This document shows, in pieces, positions 18,424 to 30,072 of a stretch of 64,000 nucleotides of DNA; within the stretch, counting starts at the first letter, position 1; the number at the start of each line of letters is the position of its first letter. The position numbers and the translations under genes are program-made. Under the pieces are notes generated by a model, which worked only from the letters and a program-made list of their open reading frames with translations, ran no database searches and was not told the DNA's origin. The DNA is from Emiliania huxleyi CCMP1516 (Eukaryota > Haptophyta > Isochrysidales > Noelaerhabdaceae), in the NCBI RefSeq assembly GCF_000372725.1, contig NW_005200351.1, forward strand, positions 164,998 through 228,997. Reading direction: 5' to 3'.

Positions 18424-20095
18424 ATGTCTGGCCTCGCAAGCAGGCTTCTCGACGCGGCACTCGAGGATGGGGACATGCGCGGCCCGCTGGGCGGCATGTT
18501 CCCCGCCGACCTCCCCGTCCCTTCGTTCGCCGACGCCCTCGCGCCGCTGAGCGACAAGCTGCCAAAGGTCGACCCGAGCAAGGGCCAGCTCGCGAAAATG
18601 GCGTGGAAGAAGGCCGGCAGCATCCAGGCCCAGTTCCCGTCTCTGACTCGCGACGAGTGCGCGGCGGTCGTTCTGTACACATAGGAGGACATGCCGCGCG
18701 ACCTCTCTCCTTACTACGTGATGAATGCTGCGCTGAGGGAGAAGAACCGGCAGGCGGCGAGGCCGTGGCGAGACTTTGTGTGGCTGCTGCTGCACGCGCT
18801 GCGCAAGCTGCCGCCGAGCAAGGCGCGCGTCGTCTACCGAGGCATGTCCGGATCAGAGCTGGCTGAGGGAGCCGAGCTGCAGTGGTCGGCCTTCTCCAGC
18901 ACGGCGACTAAGGTTGACGTGATGGAGGTTTTCCTCCACACGAAGGAGGCCACCGCGGGAGCACGCACCATGATCCACCTGGAGCTCACCGAGCCGGTTG
19001 GCCGCGACGTCTCTGCCTTCTCCCTCTACCCGCAAGAGTGCGAGGTGCTGCTCCCCCCCAACGTCTGCTTTGAGGTCGTGTCGCACTACAACGCCGGCAG
19101 CGGGCTCGTGATCGTGCGGGATGGAGTTGCCGGCCGACGCCGATGAGGAGCTTCAAGCCAAGATGGCGCGGCGCGGCTGCAGGTCGCGAGGGAGAAGGCG
19201 GTGAAGGAGGCTCAGCGCGAGCGCGATGTGAGCCGGCTGATCAAGCTCGGGGCGGAAACGCGTGAGTGGGCAATCGAGTTGCTTGAGCGATACGGCTCGT
19301 TGCAAGCGGCTGCGAACGTGTTGTGCGCGGCTACGGACACCTCCATTCCTTCAGAGGTGCGGAAGTGGTTGGAGCAGCTGCGCAGCGGAGGGGAGCGGCA
19401 GAAGGAGGAGGCCGCGAGGGAGCTGTGGGTCCTCGCTCGCAACGACTGGGACAACAAGGTGGCGATCGCGAGGGCGGGCGGCATCGCGCCGCTGGTGGCG
19501 CTGGCTCGCGACGGCACGGACGGGCAGAAGGAGTACGCCGCGGCGGCGCTGTGGGTCCTCGCTTGACGACGACGACCAGGTGGAAAAGGCGGGCGGCATC
19601 GAGCCGCTGGTGGCGCTGGCTCGCGGCGGCACGGACGGGCAGAAGTATCAGGCCGCGGGGGTGCTGGGGGTCCTCGCTTGGAACGCCGACAACAAGGTGG
19701 CGATCGCGAGGGCGGGCGGCATCGAGCCGCTGGTGGCGCTTGCTCGCGACGGCACGGACAAGCAGAAGGAGAGGGCCGCGGGGGCGCTGCAGAACCTCGC
19801 TGCCAACGCCAACAACAGGGTGGCGATCGTGAAGGCGGGCGGCATCGCGCCGCTGGTGGCGCTGGCTCGCGGCGGCACGGACAGGCAGAAGGAGGAGGCC
19901 GCGTCGGTGCTGTGTCTCCTCGCTTACATCGCCGACAACAGGTTGGCGATCGCGAGGGCGGGCGGCATCGCGCCGCTGGTGGCGCTGGCTCGCAGCGGCA
20001 CGGAAAGGCAGAAGGAGGAGGCCGCGAGGGCGCTGCGGAATCTCGGCTGCACGAAGTCCATGCTTGGGTGGAAGATCCCCAAGTTTCTTAGTTGA
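18424..20095 (+). pseudogene. ADP-ribosyltransferase fused to armadillo-type repeats, with broken frame
   Basis: From the ATG at 18424 one frame holds helical ART N-terminal features (FPSLTRDECAAVVLYT), a TAG at 18682-18684, then EDMPRDLSPYYVMN, VVYRGMSG (catalytic Arg), WSAFSSTA (Ser motif) and QECEVLLPP (ExE motif): the R-S-E class of mono-ADP-ribosyltransferases. After a TGA at 19144-19146 the same frame continues into a coiled coil and ARM repeats of about 42 residues (GGIAPLVALARDGTDGQKE). A frame change at about 19566 precedes four more repeats. Two in-frame stops plus one shift suggest a decayed gene, although the catalytic triad survives. A sequencing origin is possible for the shift but less so for the stops. 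Confidence 0.65.
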
Positions 20096-20536
20096 GTAGA
20101 GAGATCCCCTGGGTGGCCCTCCCAGGCTCTAATTTACAGCTCAAGCCAGAGTGGCGGCAAGATTGAGTGGCGGTGCGACATTGTGTCTGTGTCAAACCCT
20201 CCAGTGTGCGTCCCGGCGACTCATTCACTAGACTCCCAGCCTGCTATACAAAACCCTCTGAGTTCGGTGCACTCTAGTTGCGGCGTCCATCGGGAGAGGA
20301 GGGCGTAGCTCGTGGGCTTTGTCGCGGCTCGGCTGTTCGGCCGGCCAGCTAGTCAGGCGCCGTCGCTGGGCGGGGAAGGGGGGGAGGGGGGAAGCGGTGG
20401 ATGCGGGGAAGACCGGCCTCGTAAATCTTTTTTGCGGCCCGCTAAAAGTCGTCGAGCCCCTCCTCAAAAAAGACTGGACTCCACACACTCCCATTCACGA
20501 CGAAAAATATTTCGGTTCAACAGTCTCATAGCCGGG
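20096..20536. other. Intergenic
   Basis: Between convergent ends of the ARM-repeat frame and the permease. Nothing recognisable. Confidence 0.4.
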
Positions 20537-22346
20537 CTAGTATCCCGCGAGCGTGAGGGAGAGCGAGGTCGGGATGAGGACAAGGCCAAAGGTCAAGAGC
20601 GCGAAGGCCGCTGTCCGCAGCACCCCTGGCTCGTCGCCGTGCGTGACGTAGTAGAAGAGGCCCGGGAAGACGAAGGTGATGGCGGCAGCGCCCGTCGAGC
20701 CGGTGATCGCGACCATTATGCCGAGGTCGGTGACGACCAGTGCGACGGCAAACGTGAAGGCGAGCAGCACAAGCATCGTCCGCAGCTCGAGGTCGTCGTT
20801 GATGAAGACCGACGGCGGAGTCTTTGGCGGCTCGCCGCCGCCCTGCAGCGTGCGCAGGATGTTGGCGAACGACTTGCGCGTCGCAAAGGTCTGGATGGGG
20901 TACGAGGTGATGACGACGATGGCGACGCCAAGGCGGCCGGCCGTGGTGAACGGGTTGACCGGGTAGCTGTTCAGGATGTTTGAGGCGACGTTCGCCCCGA
21001 ACGACATGTATCCAAAGTAGGACACTGCGATGTAGAGGGGGACGACGATGGCGAGGCCGCCTGGACGGCGGCGCGGCTGGGATGCAGGATGCGAACGGGC
21101 TTGGAGGACAGGAGGGCGGGAGGGCGGGAGGGCGGGAGGGCGGGCGGAGCCGTATATCAGTGCCATCAGCCGGCCGGGCGTCGGGTCCTCGAGCTCCGAG
21201 AGGATCGGCGGCAGCGACTGCTGGCAGGTGAAGCCGTTTGCAAAGACGACGAACTTGGCAAAGGTCTCCAAGCCGGACGCGCCAAAGCTTGGCTTCTCGC
21301 CCACGCAGCTCGCATCTCCGACGGTGCCGCACGGGGAGAGCTCGTCCGATGGCTCAAAGTACACCGCCGCGACGAGGGCGGCGACGGCGACGAGGATCGC
21401 GACCTATGCGCGGACTGACGACTGTATGCTGGGGTGCCGACATCCCATCCCCCGAGGAACGTGAGCGGAAAGGCTGGCTTGGCCAAACGGTGACGCACCG
21501 CGAGGGCCGAGGTGACCCGAAGGGCGTCCATCGTCTTGAGCAGCGAGAGGGGCGCGGCGATGCCAACCGACACGGCGGTCCAGAGCCGGCGGCTGTCCAC
21601 GAGGCTGCTGCCGCCAGGCGTGCCAAAGATGCTGAGGAGGTTGTCGGTGGCGACGATCAGGTAGCCGATGGCCGAGCCCAGACAGTTGCAGATGACGGCC
21701 AGCTCGACGACGACCGAGAACCTCGGCCGGACCGTGTCGCCCAGCGTGGTGAAGGACTGGCGGTGCGTCCCGAGCTTGAGCTGGGCCCGGCCGAGGCAGA
21801 AGAGGGCGAAGCCACCCATGGCGGCGGTGAGGACGAGAATGGCCAGCCCAGGGACCAGGCCGGCCGTGGCCATGCCTGCGGGGAGGGCCAAGATGCCGGT
21901 GCCCATCACCTAACAGGCCATCGCAGGGAGCTAGGGCGCCAGAGAGGGCTTTGGAGCCCACCGTAGAAGACCACCGTGTTGGCCAGGTTGACAAGCGACG
22001 AGGCCAGTGACGCCTTCTCTTCGGAAGGATCGCCGACGTAACCCGCCTCGCCGTGCGCGGATCCTGCTCCAGACGGGCGCGTGAGGTTGACGAAGGAGGC
22101 GCGCGAGGAGAGCACCCTCGCGGCTGGCACTACGGTGTCGGACGTGGCGAGCATCGCCAGCTCGGCCGCATGCGCCAGTTCGGTTTTCGCCGACTCCCTG
22201 TTGACCGTCAGGCTAGTCCGCCCGACCCTGGCGGTGAGCGCTCTTGCCCGTTCGCTCTGCTTGGTAGCTGCGTCAGCCTCGCGCTCGGCGCGGTCGATTG
22301 CGAGGTGGATCGTGGCGTGGATGGCGGTCGGCGAGGATGTCTGCAT
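20537..22346 (-). CDS. AAAP-family amino acid/auxin permease
   Basis: Four exons: 21975-22346, 21499-21909, 21151-21403, 20537-21060, giving 519 residues from the ATG at 22346. A charged cytosolic N-terminus of about 120 residues is followed by the hallmark SLVNLANT-VMGTGILALP, which is complete only after splicing of intron 21910-21974. About eleven hydrophobic segments follow, with FANGFTCQQSLPPI, SYFGYMSFG and SYPIQTFATRKS landmarks of the Aa_trans family. Introns are GT-AG (first two) and GC-AG (third, 21061-21150, length a multiple of three so the frame stays open through it). Likely proton-coupled amino acid transport at plasma or vacuolar membrane; substrate unknown. Confidence 0.88.
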
Positions 22347-22545
22347 CGCGACTCTGTGTGGTAAGAGGCGGGCGCCTGAGCGGTCTGCGCCGTCTTTTGC
22401 GCAGCGTTGGAGCCTCGAGCTCGCCGAGGCGGTCGGGCTGGGCCGGCTGTGTGTGGGGTATGTGGGGTATGGAGTCGAATCGAGCGGCGGCTTCGAATCT
22501 TTTTTCTTCTCCCCCAAGGGAAAGCTCAAGGAGCAGCCTGGCGAT

Positions 22546-22856
22546 TACCCCTTTGCGCGGCAGCAGGATTGCGATCTACGTTTGTTTGATTTTGAGGCTT
22601 TCGGAGGCTTTGGAAAGGAGGTTCGCAGCACCCTGAGGGAGGCGGCGAACCAGCTGAGCAACAAACTTTCGCACGCTCAGCACCTGGACGAGGTCACATG
22701 GACCACCAAGAACTGGCACGGGCTGCAGATGCAGCGCTTGTCTGTCGTCCTCCACACCGCCGTGGCGTGGCAGACGGTGAACGAGCTAGCGTGCGGGGAG
22801 AGCGGCATTGTGCATGGTGCGGAGTGCATTGCCGTTCTTAACGGAGTCGCTTAGGC
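22546..22856 (+). mobile_element. Retroelement-like C-terminal fragment
   Basis: The plus frame encodes CDLRLFDFEAFGGFGKEVRS, then WTTKNWHGLQMQRLSVVLHT, a pattern I associate with the C-terminal end of reverse-transcriptase ORFs of algal non-LTR elements. No catalytic part is present. Its tail merges with repeat family B (22843-22965). The call rests on recollection of a motif pattern and is weak. Confidence 0.35.
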
Positions 22857-22965
22857 GGCTCCGGTGGTGAGCCTGTGTGTGTACCAGTCCGCGCCAGTCT
22901 GCGCCCTTGTCGTGCCAGTGTGCTGTGAGAGAGGCTTGTATCTTAAGAATTCTTCTCCCCGACGG
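22843..22965 (+). repeat. Dispersed repeat family B, copy 1
   Basis: Starts with GGAGTCGCTTAGGCGGCTCC, which can fold as a 7-bp stem with a TTAG loop, then CCAGTCCGCGCCAGTCTGCG and CTTGTCGTGCCAGTGTGCTG. Parts recur at 26768, 39395 (inverted), 50545 and 51515. Confidence 0.7.
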
Positions 22966-23652
22966 CCCAGAAACATTTGTGTTATCGTTGTTCTTGACCT
23001 CGAAGTGCCGACGCTCGCGCCGAAAATTAAACTCAGGAACTGCTGTGTCAAGTGTCTGTTTTTTGACACATCGGATCCTGCTCCGCTGGCAGAGGGCGGC
23101 GCTGGTACGAGCGAGCGCCGCCATGGAGGTAGGTTGACGCAGACAGTGGCGAGGGGGCCGCTGCTGCGGGCGGGCGGAAGGCACCGCGTCGCCGCCGAGG
23201 GCGGCGCCGTGGCGCCAAGGACCACAAAGGAGAGTTTGAGAATGTGCCCGACACCGAGGCGGCGAACCACGGAACGACGCCCCCCCCTGCCATCTCTGGT
23301 GGCTCTGGAGGCTCCGCAGAGGCGGAGCCCCCTGGGGGGCCTCGTCCCACGTATCTTTGCGGCGTAACCATCACCTCGGCTACAACGGCACAGGTCTCCT
23401 CTCCTTCTTCCTCTTGGCCGTGCGGGCCCGACTCGGAGCTGCTGCCGTTTGAGCTCACCGTACACCGAATACGCGCGGCTCTATATAAGCTCCAGGACGA
23501 GATGCACGTGGCGGCACAAGAGGAGGAGGAGGAGGAGGAGGAGGACGAGAGGGCGCTTAGGGCCGCCACTCCACTTACACGGCCCCTCTCTCCCTCGCCC
23601 CTTGCCTTTGTTGTGCCTTGTGTGCCTAACAGCGCTGTGCGATTGCTACCAG

Positions 23653-23802
23653 GTGGGATGGGTCGCCTTTTGGTCGCTCCTCATGTTCTTCGGGCTCAAA
23701 TTTGCTGGCATGCTCCGCGTCTCGGAGGAAATCGAGATGGCGGGCATGGACGTGTCCAAGCACGGCGGTTCCGCATATGCTGGAAGCGAGGGCAAAGCGT
23801 AA
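23653..23802 (+). pseudogene. Orphan last exon of an ammonium transporter (AMT) gene
   Basis: After an acceptor (GCTACCAG) the frame reads VGWVAFWSLLMFFGLKFAGM then LRVSEEIEMAGMDVSKHGG and a stop at 23802. This is the last transmembrane helix and the conserved cytosolic C-terminus of AMT/MEP/Rh ammonium channels. No earlier AMT exon is visible in the 800 bp upstream, in either strand or any frame, so this is either a detached fragment or the end of a gene with a very long intron. Confidence 0.6.
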
Positions 23803-24494
23803 GAGTTTGTGGCCGCGGCCTTGTACATTTGGATTATTAGCCTGGTCGGCTGGTGTGCAGTCCATCCGGTCCGAGATGGGAGGACGCGCCTGAGATTCAT
23901 AGTTGGACGAGTGCCGAGTGGCGCGGCTCGTCCCTCCAAGCCACAAGCGTTGCGTAGCGATTGCTTAGACTCGGACTCGCGCAGCATGTTGATGACGTCC
24001 CTGACTTTTCATGATTAGGAACGTTACCATGTCGTGTGACTGTGCTTGTGAGTTGTGTATTGGACATAAGGGTGGTAACTCCGAGTGGCAGTTGTCAGAT
24101 ATCAGATATACACACAGATTCGCGTTCTGGTTCACGGTTCATATTTTTGGGATTTGGCGCCGATGCGTCATGGGGCATGGCTCATGCACACGCGCACCGC
24201 CACCGGTCGGAACACGGAAGTTAACGCCGCGGGGTGCGGACATTGCTCTCTCTTTGCTGAGTTCGGGGTTTTCGTTTTGGGAAATTTTGCTTGCCGCTAG
24301 AGGCCAAGCGAGATAGCGAGTGATAAGCGTACCCGGCGTATACTCTACTCTCTCTAGTCTCTACGGACTACGCTCACGGGAAATATCCTCAACGCCAAGC
24401 TCTCAGCCGCCACGTCTGAAGTGTTTAGCGCGACACACCCAACATAGTCTCCGATCATAATCGCAAAACGTTATATCTGGGAGTGTGATTACGC
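23803..24494. other. Intergenic
   Basis: AT-richer; contains a direct ATCAGATAT repeat near 24097-24110. No gene supported. Confidence 0.4.
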
Positions 24495-24981
24495 TCACTC
24501 GCCCCCCGCCACGGTCGCCTCAAACACGCGGATCGCCCGGTCGTCGCCCACTGAGCAGAAGCGGCCGCCGCTCGGGTCGAAGGCGACGCCCCACGCCTGG
24601 TCCGAGTGGCTGTCCGCAAGGGTCTGCACCGAGGCGCCCGTCGTCAGGTCCCAGTTGCGCACGGTCTGGTCAGAGGAGCAGGTGACCACGTGCGAGCCGT
24701 CGGCGGAGAAGGCGGCGCCGAGCACCCACGAGCCTGCGTTGCGAGGCCATCACCGCGTGGAGACGAGGGGCTACAATGGAACACAGCGGAGTGCATCGGA
24801 GTGCAGCGGGAGACCGCGGGATGCAGCGGAATACGCGTCCTCTCGAGGTAGGTTGAAGACAAGGGTCTGTCGTCCGCGTCTAGGCCCACGAGCCGTGCCC
24901 CTGTAGCGTATAGAGCTGCCGTCCCGACGCGGCCTCCCACAGCACCGCGCGCGAGTCCTCCGAGCCGGAGAGCACCTGAGG

Positions 24982-25046
<65 letters not shown>

Positions 25047-26185
25047 CGGGCGGGGCGGGCGGGCGGAGGGCGGCGGCGCGCGAGGTGGGCGGAGGGCGTC
25101 GGCGGGAGCAGAGGGTGTCGGAGGGGAGCGGAGAGTTGTCGCGTGTCGGGGTCTGCGTGTCAGGGTTAGTGTGTCGGGGTTTGTGTGTAGGGTTAGCGTG
25201 TCCGTGTTAGGGCTAGCGTGTCTGTGCTTGGGTGAGCGTGCTAGTAGGGGCGCCGTCTTGCCGTCGCGCGAAAAGGCGACGCATCGCACCGCCACCGCGT
25301 GCGCCTCCATCTTTGCGACGCGCTGGTACGGCGCCTGCGGTGCGGCGTGGGCGGCGGCGTGGGCGGAGGGGTGAGCCGAGGCGTGAGCGGAGGCGTAGGC
25401 GGAGGCCGTGGGCGGAGGCGGAGGCTGTGGGCGGAGGCGGAGGCTGTGGGCGGAGGCGGAGGCTATGGGCGGAGGCGGAGGCTGTGGGCGGAGGCGGAGG
25501 CTGTGGGCGGAGGCCGTGCGGCAGAGGCGGTCTGGTCTGCCGTTGGCAGAGCAGACGCGTGTGGCTTTGGAGGCGAGCGCGGAGCCGAGTGGCGGGGGAG
25601 GCGGTGTGGAGGGCGGCGCGGCGGGGCGGCGTGTCTCTCTGGAGGCATGCGCGCAGCCGATCGGCGGCGCGCCTCCATCTCGAAGACATGCACGCCGCCG
25701 TCCTCTGCGCCGGCGGCGAGCAGCGCTCCGTCCGCAGAGATAGCGGCGCAGAGAACGATGCGGTCGCTGCCGATCGAGAGCGAGGCGGTCTTGCTGCCCG
25801 AGGCGGCGTCCCACAGGCTGATGCCGCCCATCGAGCCGGCGGCGACGGTCGCGCCGTCCGGGCTTAGCGCGACGCCGTACGACATAGGCCCGCAGTCAAT
25901 CTCGAGATTGAGGCTGCCCGTGTCGAGGTTCCAAACGCGGATGCGCGAGTCGAGCGCGGCCGACGCGGCGACGGCCACGTCCGCCGCGACCGCAACGGCG
26001 GTAACGCCGAGCTCGTGGCCCGTCAGAGTGTGCCGCCGCTCAATTTTCGCTCCGTTTACTTCATAGGAGTGGACGGCCTCGTCGGCGGAGCCGGTGACGA
26101 CCAGGCCGTGGCCCCACGCGACGCAGGAGATGCCACCCTCGTGCGCGTTGAGCTGCGAGGCGGTGGGGTGGTAGAGGGTGGCCAT
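24495..26185 (-). CDS. WDR61: WD40 protein, WDR61/SKI8-like
   Basis: Four exons: 25673-26185, 25254-25334, 24894-24975, 24495-24733; 304 residues from the ATG at 26185. Seven WD40 blades can be traced. Order and content follow human WDR61: GHELGVTAV, AALDSRIRVWNLDTG, CGPMSYGVALSPDG, AEDGGVHVFEME, SGSEDSRAVLWEAASG, GHGSWVLGAAFSADG and DRAIRVFEA near the end. Family role: WDR61 is a subunit of the PAF1 transcription complex and the cytosolic SKI RNA-decay complex. All three introns have GC donors and AG acceptors: the first (25335-25672) holds an 18-bp array, the second (24976-25253) a GT microsatellite, and the third is an introner. The blades close only with these introns removed. Confidence 0.85.
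24734..24893 (-). mobile_element. Introner copy 4, clean site duplication
   Basis: GCTCGTGGG occurs at the donor (24885-24893) and again right after the acceptor CGCAG: a perfect 9-bp duplication supplying the GC donor. It begins CCTAGACGCGGA after the duplication and carries the CCTCGAGAGGACGCGTATTC core. It splices between codons of a WD40 blade. Confidence 0.92.
24984..25044. repeat. (GT)n microsatellite in intron
   Basis: About 30 GT units inside the second intron of the WD40 gene. Confidence 0.97.
25383..25520. repeat. Tandem repeat in intron (GCGGAGGCTGTGG type, about 18 bp)
   Basis: Seven or more imperfect units in the first intron of the WD40 gene. Confidence 0.9.
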
Positions 26186-26767
26186 GTGTGTTCCGACGCG
26201 CAACGATGGCAGGCAGCATCCAAAGAGAAATCCCGTGGCGTACCTGTGGCGGTCAATTTCTTTCCACGGCGGTGCAGAAAATCTTATGTACCTGTTGCTG
26301 TCAATAACATTCCTACATGCATGTAGGAAGCCTCGATGTAAGTGGGGCGGGTTTGCTGCTGCGAGAAATTCCGCCGGCCACCGTATCTGAGTCGTTCTTC
26401 ACACCGCCATCGCAGAGCAGATTGTGAACGATAAGGTTTTTGCTCGCCTTCCCTGGGACCCCGTGTTGCGTGACTGTCTCTGAACTCTGTGCGATTTCGG
26501 GCCGGGGGTTGTGCGTTTATGTGAACACCCCCCTGCGCGCGGGCGGGCCTTCTAGGCCCGCGGGTAGTCTCCCCCCATCCCCAGGGCCTCCAGGGCTCGC
26601 ACCTCAACCTCTCACAGACCAGCGCACAGCGCCGCCTCCCGCATTTTCTTCTCAATAACAAGGTGTGAATGAAGGAGCTTGCCTGTGGGGTAGTCCTCCT
26701 TCGAGGAGGTGTGAAGGAGCTTGCCTATAACGAGCACGGAGCACTTGGAGCGTCGCCGTCGTCGCAG

Positions 26768-26850
26768 GAGTCGCTTAGGCGGCTCCCGTGGTGTACCTGT
26801 ATTGTGCCAGTGCGCGCCAGCCCCGTGCCTAGTGTCGTATGCTCGCCGCC
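26768..26850 (+). repeat. Dispersed repeat family B, copy 2
   Basis: Shares GGAGTCGCTTAGGCGGCTCC and the CGCGCCAG(C/T)CCCGTGCCTAGTG segment; the latter is seen again at 27620-27645. Confidence 0.6.
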
Positions 26851-27644
26851 GCCGCCGCCGCCGCCGCGTTGGTCTTCCCTCTGCCGGCGCATCACCGCAT
26901 GTGCGCGTGCGAACCGGCCCGCCGCGTGCGAACCGGCCCGCCAACAATGGCTGGCGTCGACGAGGAGGCGCCGATGAGCAAGGCCGAGATCGACGCCTGG
27001 CTGGCGGCGCAGACGGGCGCCATTGACGGCCGGGCGCAGGAGCTGCTCGACGGCGCTGGCGTGACCGCGCCACCGCCGTTGCCGGTGGCGGGAGAAATGG
27101 AGTGGGGCCGCTGGTCGCAGCGCGGCGCGGCGCTGAGCTTCGAGCTGCGTGTGCCGGAGGCGACGCGTGCGGCCGACGTGCGTTGCGAGTGCCTCATCGG
27201 CTTCCTCGACGTGCGCGTGAGAGACGAGCCTCTCCTGTCGGGCCGGCTGGCGGCGGCCGAGGCTCGCCAAGACGCCGCAGAGTGGCTGAGGGCGGATCAG
27301 AAGTCGACCTTTGGCCCTTAGGAGGTGCGGCCGACCGAGCTCGAGTGGCTGCTCGACACGACGGCGGAGGGCGAGAGGTGGTCGCCCTAGATGTTGCGCT
27401 CCGTGTCGCCCCGCCACGTGGGACGCCGGTCGAGACTGCCGCCGCATATCACGCTCTGCTCCACCGGTCTCTCCTCCCGTCGCCGTGCAGGTTGCTGTGC
27501 GTCGAGCTGCCGAGGCGCGCGCCGCCGCCGGAGCAGGGCCGGCCGCCGCCGACGCCCATCTTTCGGTCGCTCCGCGTCGCCGGCGTGGAGGTCGCTGAAC
27601 CGGGCCTCGTTGAGGAAGCGGCTGCGCGCCAGTCCCGTGCCTAG
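26839..27644 (+). pseudogene. CS-domain (p23/NudC-like) protein, frame broken
   Basis: From an ATG at 26839 (or 26947, MAGVDEEAP) the frame encodes a CS-domain core: WSQRGAALSFELRVPEAT … GFLDVRVRDEPLLSGRL, the fold of p23 and NudC co-chaperones. A TAG at 27319-27321 interrupts it before EVRPTELEWLLDTTAEGERW. After that, one missing base in a G run (about 27378-27383) shifts the frame to VALDVALRVAPPRGTPVETA and FRSLRVAGVEVAEPG, ending at 27644. The shift would vanish with one more G; the TAG would not. Likely a recently inactivated gene or one with assembly errors. Confidence 0.55.
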
Positions 27645-27701
27645 TGTAACAGAGAAAGGCAACAGAAATTTCTTTTTTCGGCGGCGCTGCTCCGCAAAAA
27701 C

Positions 27702-29013
27702 ATGCAAAGAGCGCCCGTGCAGCGCAGCTCCTCGCCCTCCCTGCTGGAGGAGCGCAACCAGCAGCTCGAGACGAATCTGCGCTTCGTCGTCCAGCAGCTG
27801 AGCCAGCGCGCCGAGGATGCGGTGATGGAGCGGCTGGACGCGCTGCTCGCGCGCAAAGAGCGCGACCTGCGCCACGCGCTGCTCCGTGCGCAGGCCCGCG
27901 ACCTGTCGCCCACGGAGCGGCTCGAGGAGCGGGTGGGCGTCCTCGAGCGCACCTTTGCCGCGGCGGTCGCGCTGCTCGGGCAGGCTGACGACGCGCCCGC
28001 ACAAGCCGCCGCTGCCCCAGCTAGCAGCGCGGCAAGCCCCTTCAGCCCGCACCCGTGGGACTCCCGTGGCGCGCCGTACGCCTCGCCCGCGCCGCCGCCG
28101 CAGACCCCTCCGCCAGCCGCCGCGCGCAGCAGCAGTCGCGAGGCGGAGCTAGCGAAGCAGGTCGAGGTGCTGACTGCCGAAGCGGGGCGCCTGAAGGCCG
28201 AGGTGGCCGAGGCGACGGCCGCGGCCGACAAGGCGAGAGCGGAGGCGGCGCGGCGCGTGCACGCCGCCGAGGAGGAGGCCTCCATCTCCAAGGCCGCCGC
28301 CGCCGCCGCCGCAGCCCGCTCGAGGGACCTGGAGGAGGCGGTCGAGGCTGCTCGCGCTAGAACACGAAGGCGTATTCTCGCATCTCAACTGGCGCTCGAG
28401 AGGGGGCGTATAGCGCTGCATTTCTGCCGTATCCAGCGGCATTCGCCTCCCTCGGGCTCACGCGGTGCTCGGAGTGCACTGCACAACACCGCCCTCCCCC
28501 GCCCCCACGTTGGCGTCTCAGGCGGCCCGCGAGGCGGAGCGGTATGCTGGGCTGCAGGCAAAGATGGAGGCGGCGCGCGCCGAGGAGTCGGCGGCGGAGG
28601 CCGCGGCGCTGCAGACGCGGCTCAAGCTGTCCGAAGCGGCTGCGGCGCGCGACGCGGTGTGGCGCGCCGCCCGCGCCCCTCGTTGTCCCGCCGCACCTCA
28701 CCCCTCCCGTCGCGTATGCAGGCGTCCAGCAGCGGCAGCGGGAGCGGTAGCGGTGGCGGGTCGCACGGCGGCGAGGAGGCGGGAGACGAGCCGGAGGGGG
28801 CGCCGCCCGCCACGGCTGCCCCCCCGCCGCCGCCGCCGCATCCTCCTCCTCCTCCTCCGCCGCCGCCGCCGCCGCCGCTTCTGAAGGGCGGATCCGCCAA
28901 CGGCGTCGCGGGCGTACGCCGGCTCGTCGGGTCGCTCACCCGAATGTACGTTGCGCAAGAGATGCGTGCGGCGGCGGCGGCGCGAGAGCAGGCTGCTGCG
29001 GCGGGGAAAGGGC

Positions 29014-29092
<79 letters not shown>

Positions 29093-29833
29093 CAATCTCA
29101 GCGGGGCGGAGGCCGTGGCCGACAGCGAGAGCGGCGGCTGTACGGGCGAGCTTTCCTCCTCCCTCCTCCCTCCTCCCTCCTCCCTCCTCCCTCCTCCCTC
29201 CTCCCTCCTCCCTCCTCCCTCCTCCCTCCTCCCCCCTCCCTCCCCGCTCCCCCCTCCTCCCTCCTCCCTCCCCGCTCCTCCCTCCTCACTCCTCCTCACT
29301 CCCTCCCTCCTTAGGCGCCGTGGCGGCGGAGCTGGAGGCGGCTCTCGAGGAGTTGCGGGCGGAGAGCGAGGCGAGGAGGCGCGAGGAGGCGCGGTAGAGC
29401 TCTACCGCCTAGCGGGAGAATACTTGTTCTTGTACTCCGACCAGCGCTCGAGAGGACACGTACACGCGCTTGTATTCGTCTCCTCGTACCACACGCGGTG
29501 CCCCGCGTGCTCTGCACCATCACCGTATCCCCGCCCTGACCGTGGCGCATTCACCCAGGCGCGGTACGACCGCGCCGCCTGCGCGCTGGTGCGCACGCGA
29601 CGCGCGCTCTTGGGCGGCGTGCGTGCGAGCGTCCGGGCGCAGCTCGAGACGGCGGAGGCGGGGCGGAAGTGGTGCGTTGACGCCGCCGCCTCGCGGGCAT
29701 GCGACGACGTTTTGCGGTGAGTGTCTTCGGGAGCACTGTCCGCTGTAGGGTACCTCCGCCGAGGCTGCCTCCGCCGGCCGGCTGGCAGCCGCACACCGGC
29801 AGGGATTGCGCCCTGCGCGTGGACCAGGCGGAC

Positions 29834-29920
<87 letters not shown>

Positions 29921-29939
29921 CACACACGCACACACACAC

Positions 29940-29995
<56 letters not shown>

Positions 29996-29999
29996 CACG

Positions 30000-30072
<73 letters not shown>

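Noticed and set aside
18682..18684. TAG reassigned to an amino acid in this organism
   Set aside because: Other genes here end at TAG in natural places (for example 52717-52719 and 31016-31018), so a general recoding is unlikely.
28622..29299. Long minus-strand Pro/Gly/Glu-rich frame
   Set aside because: Shadow of the poly-Gly exon and TCC-repeat intron of the plus-strand coiled-coil gene.
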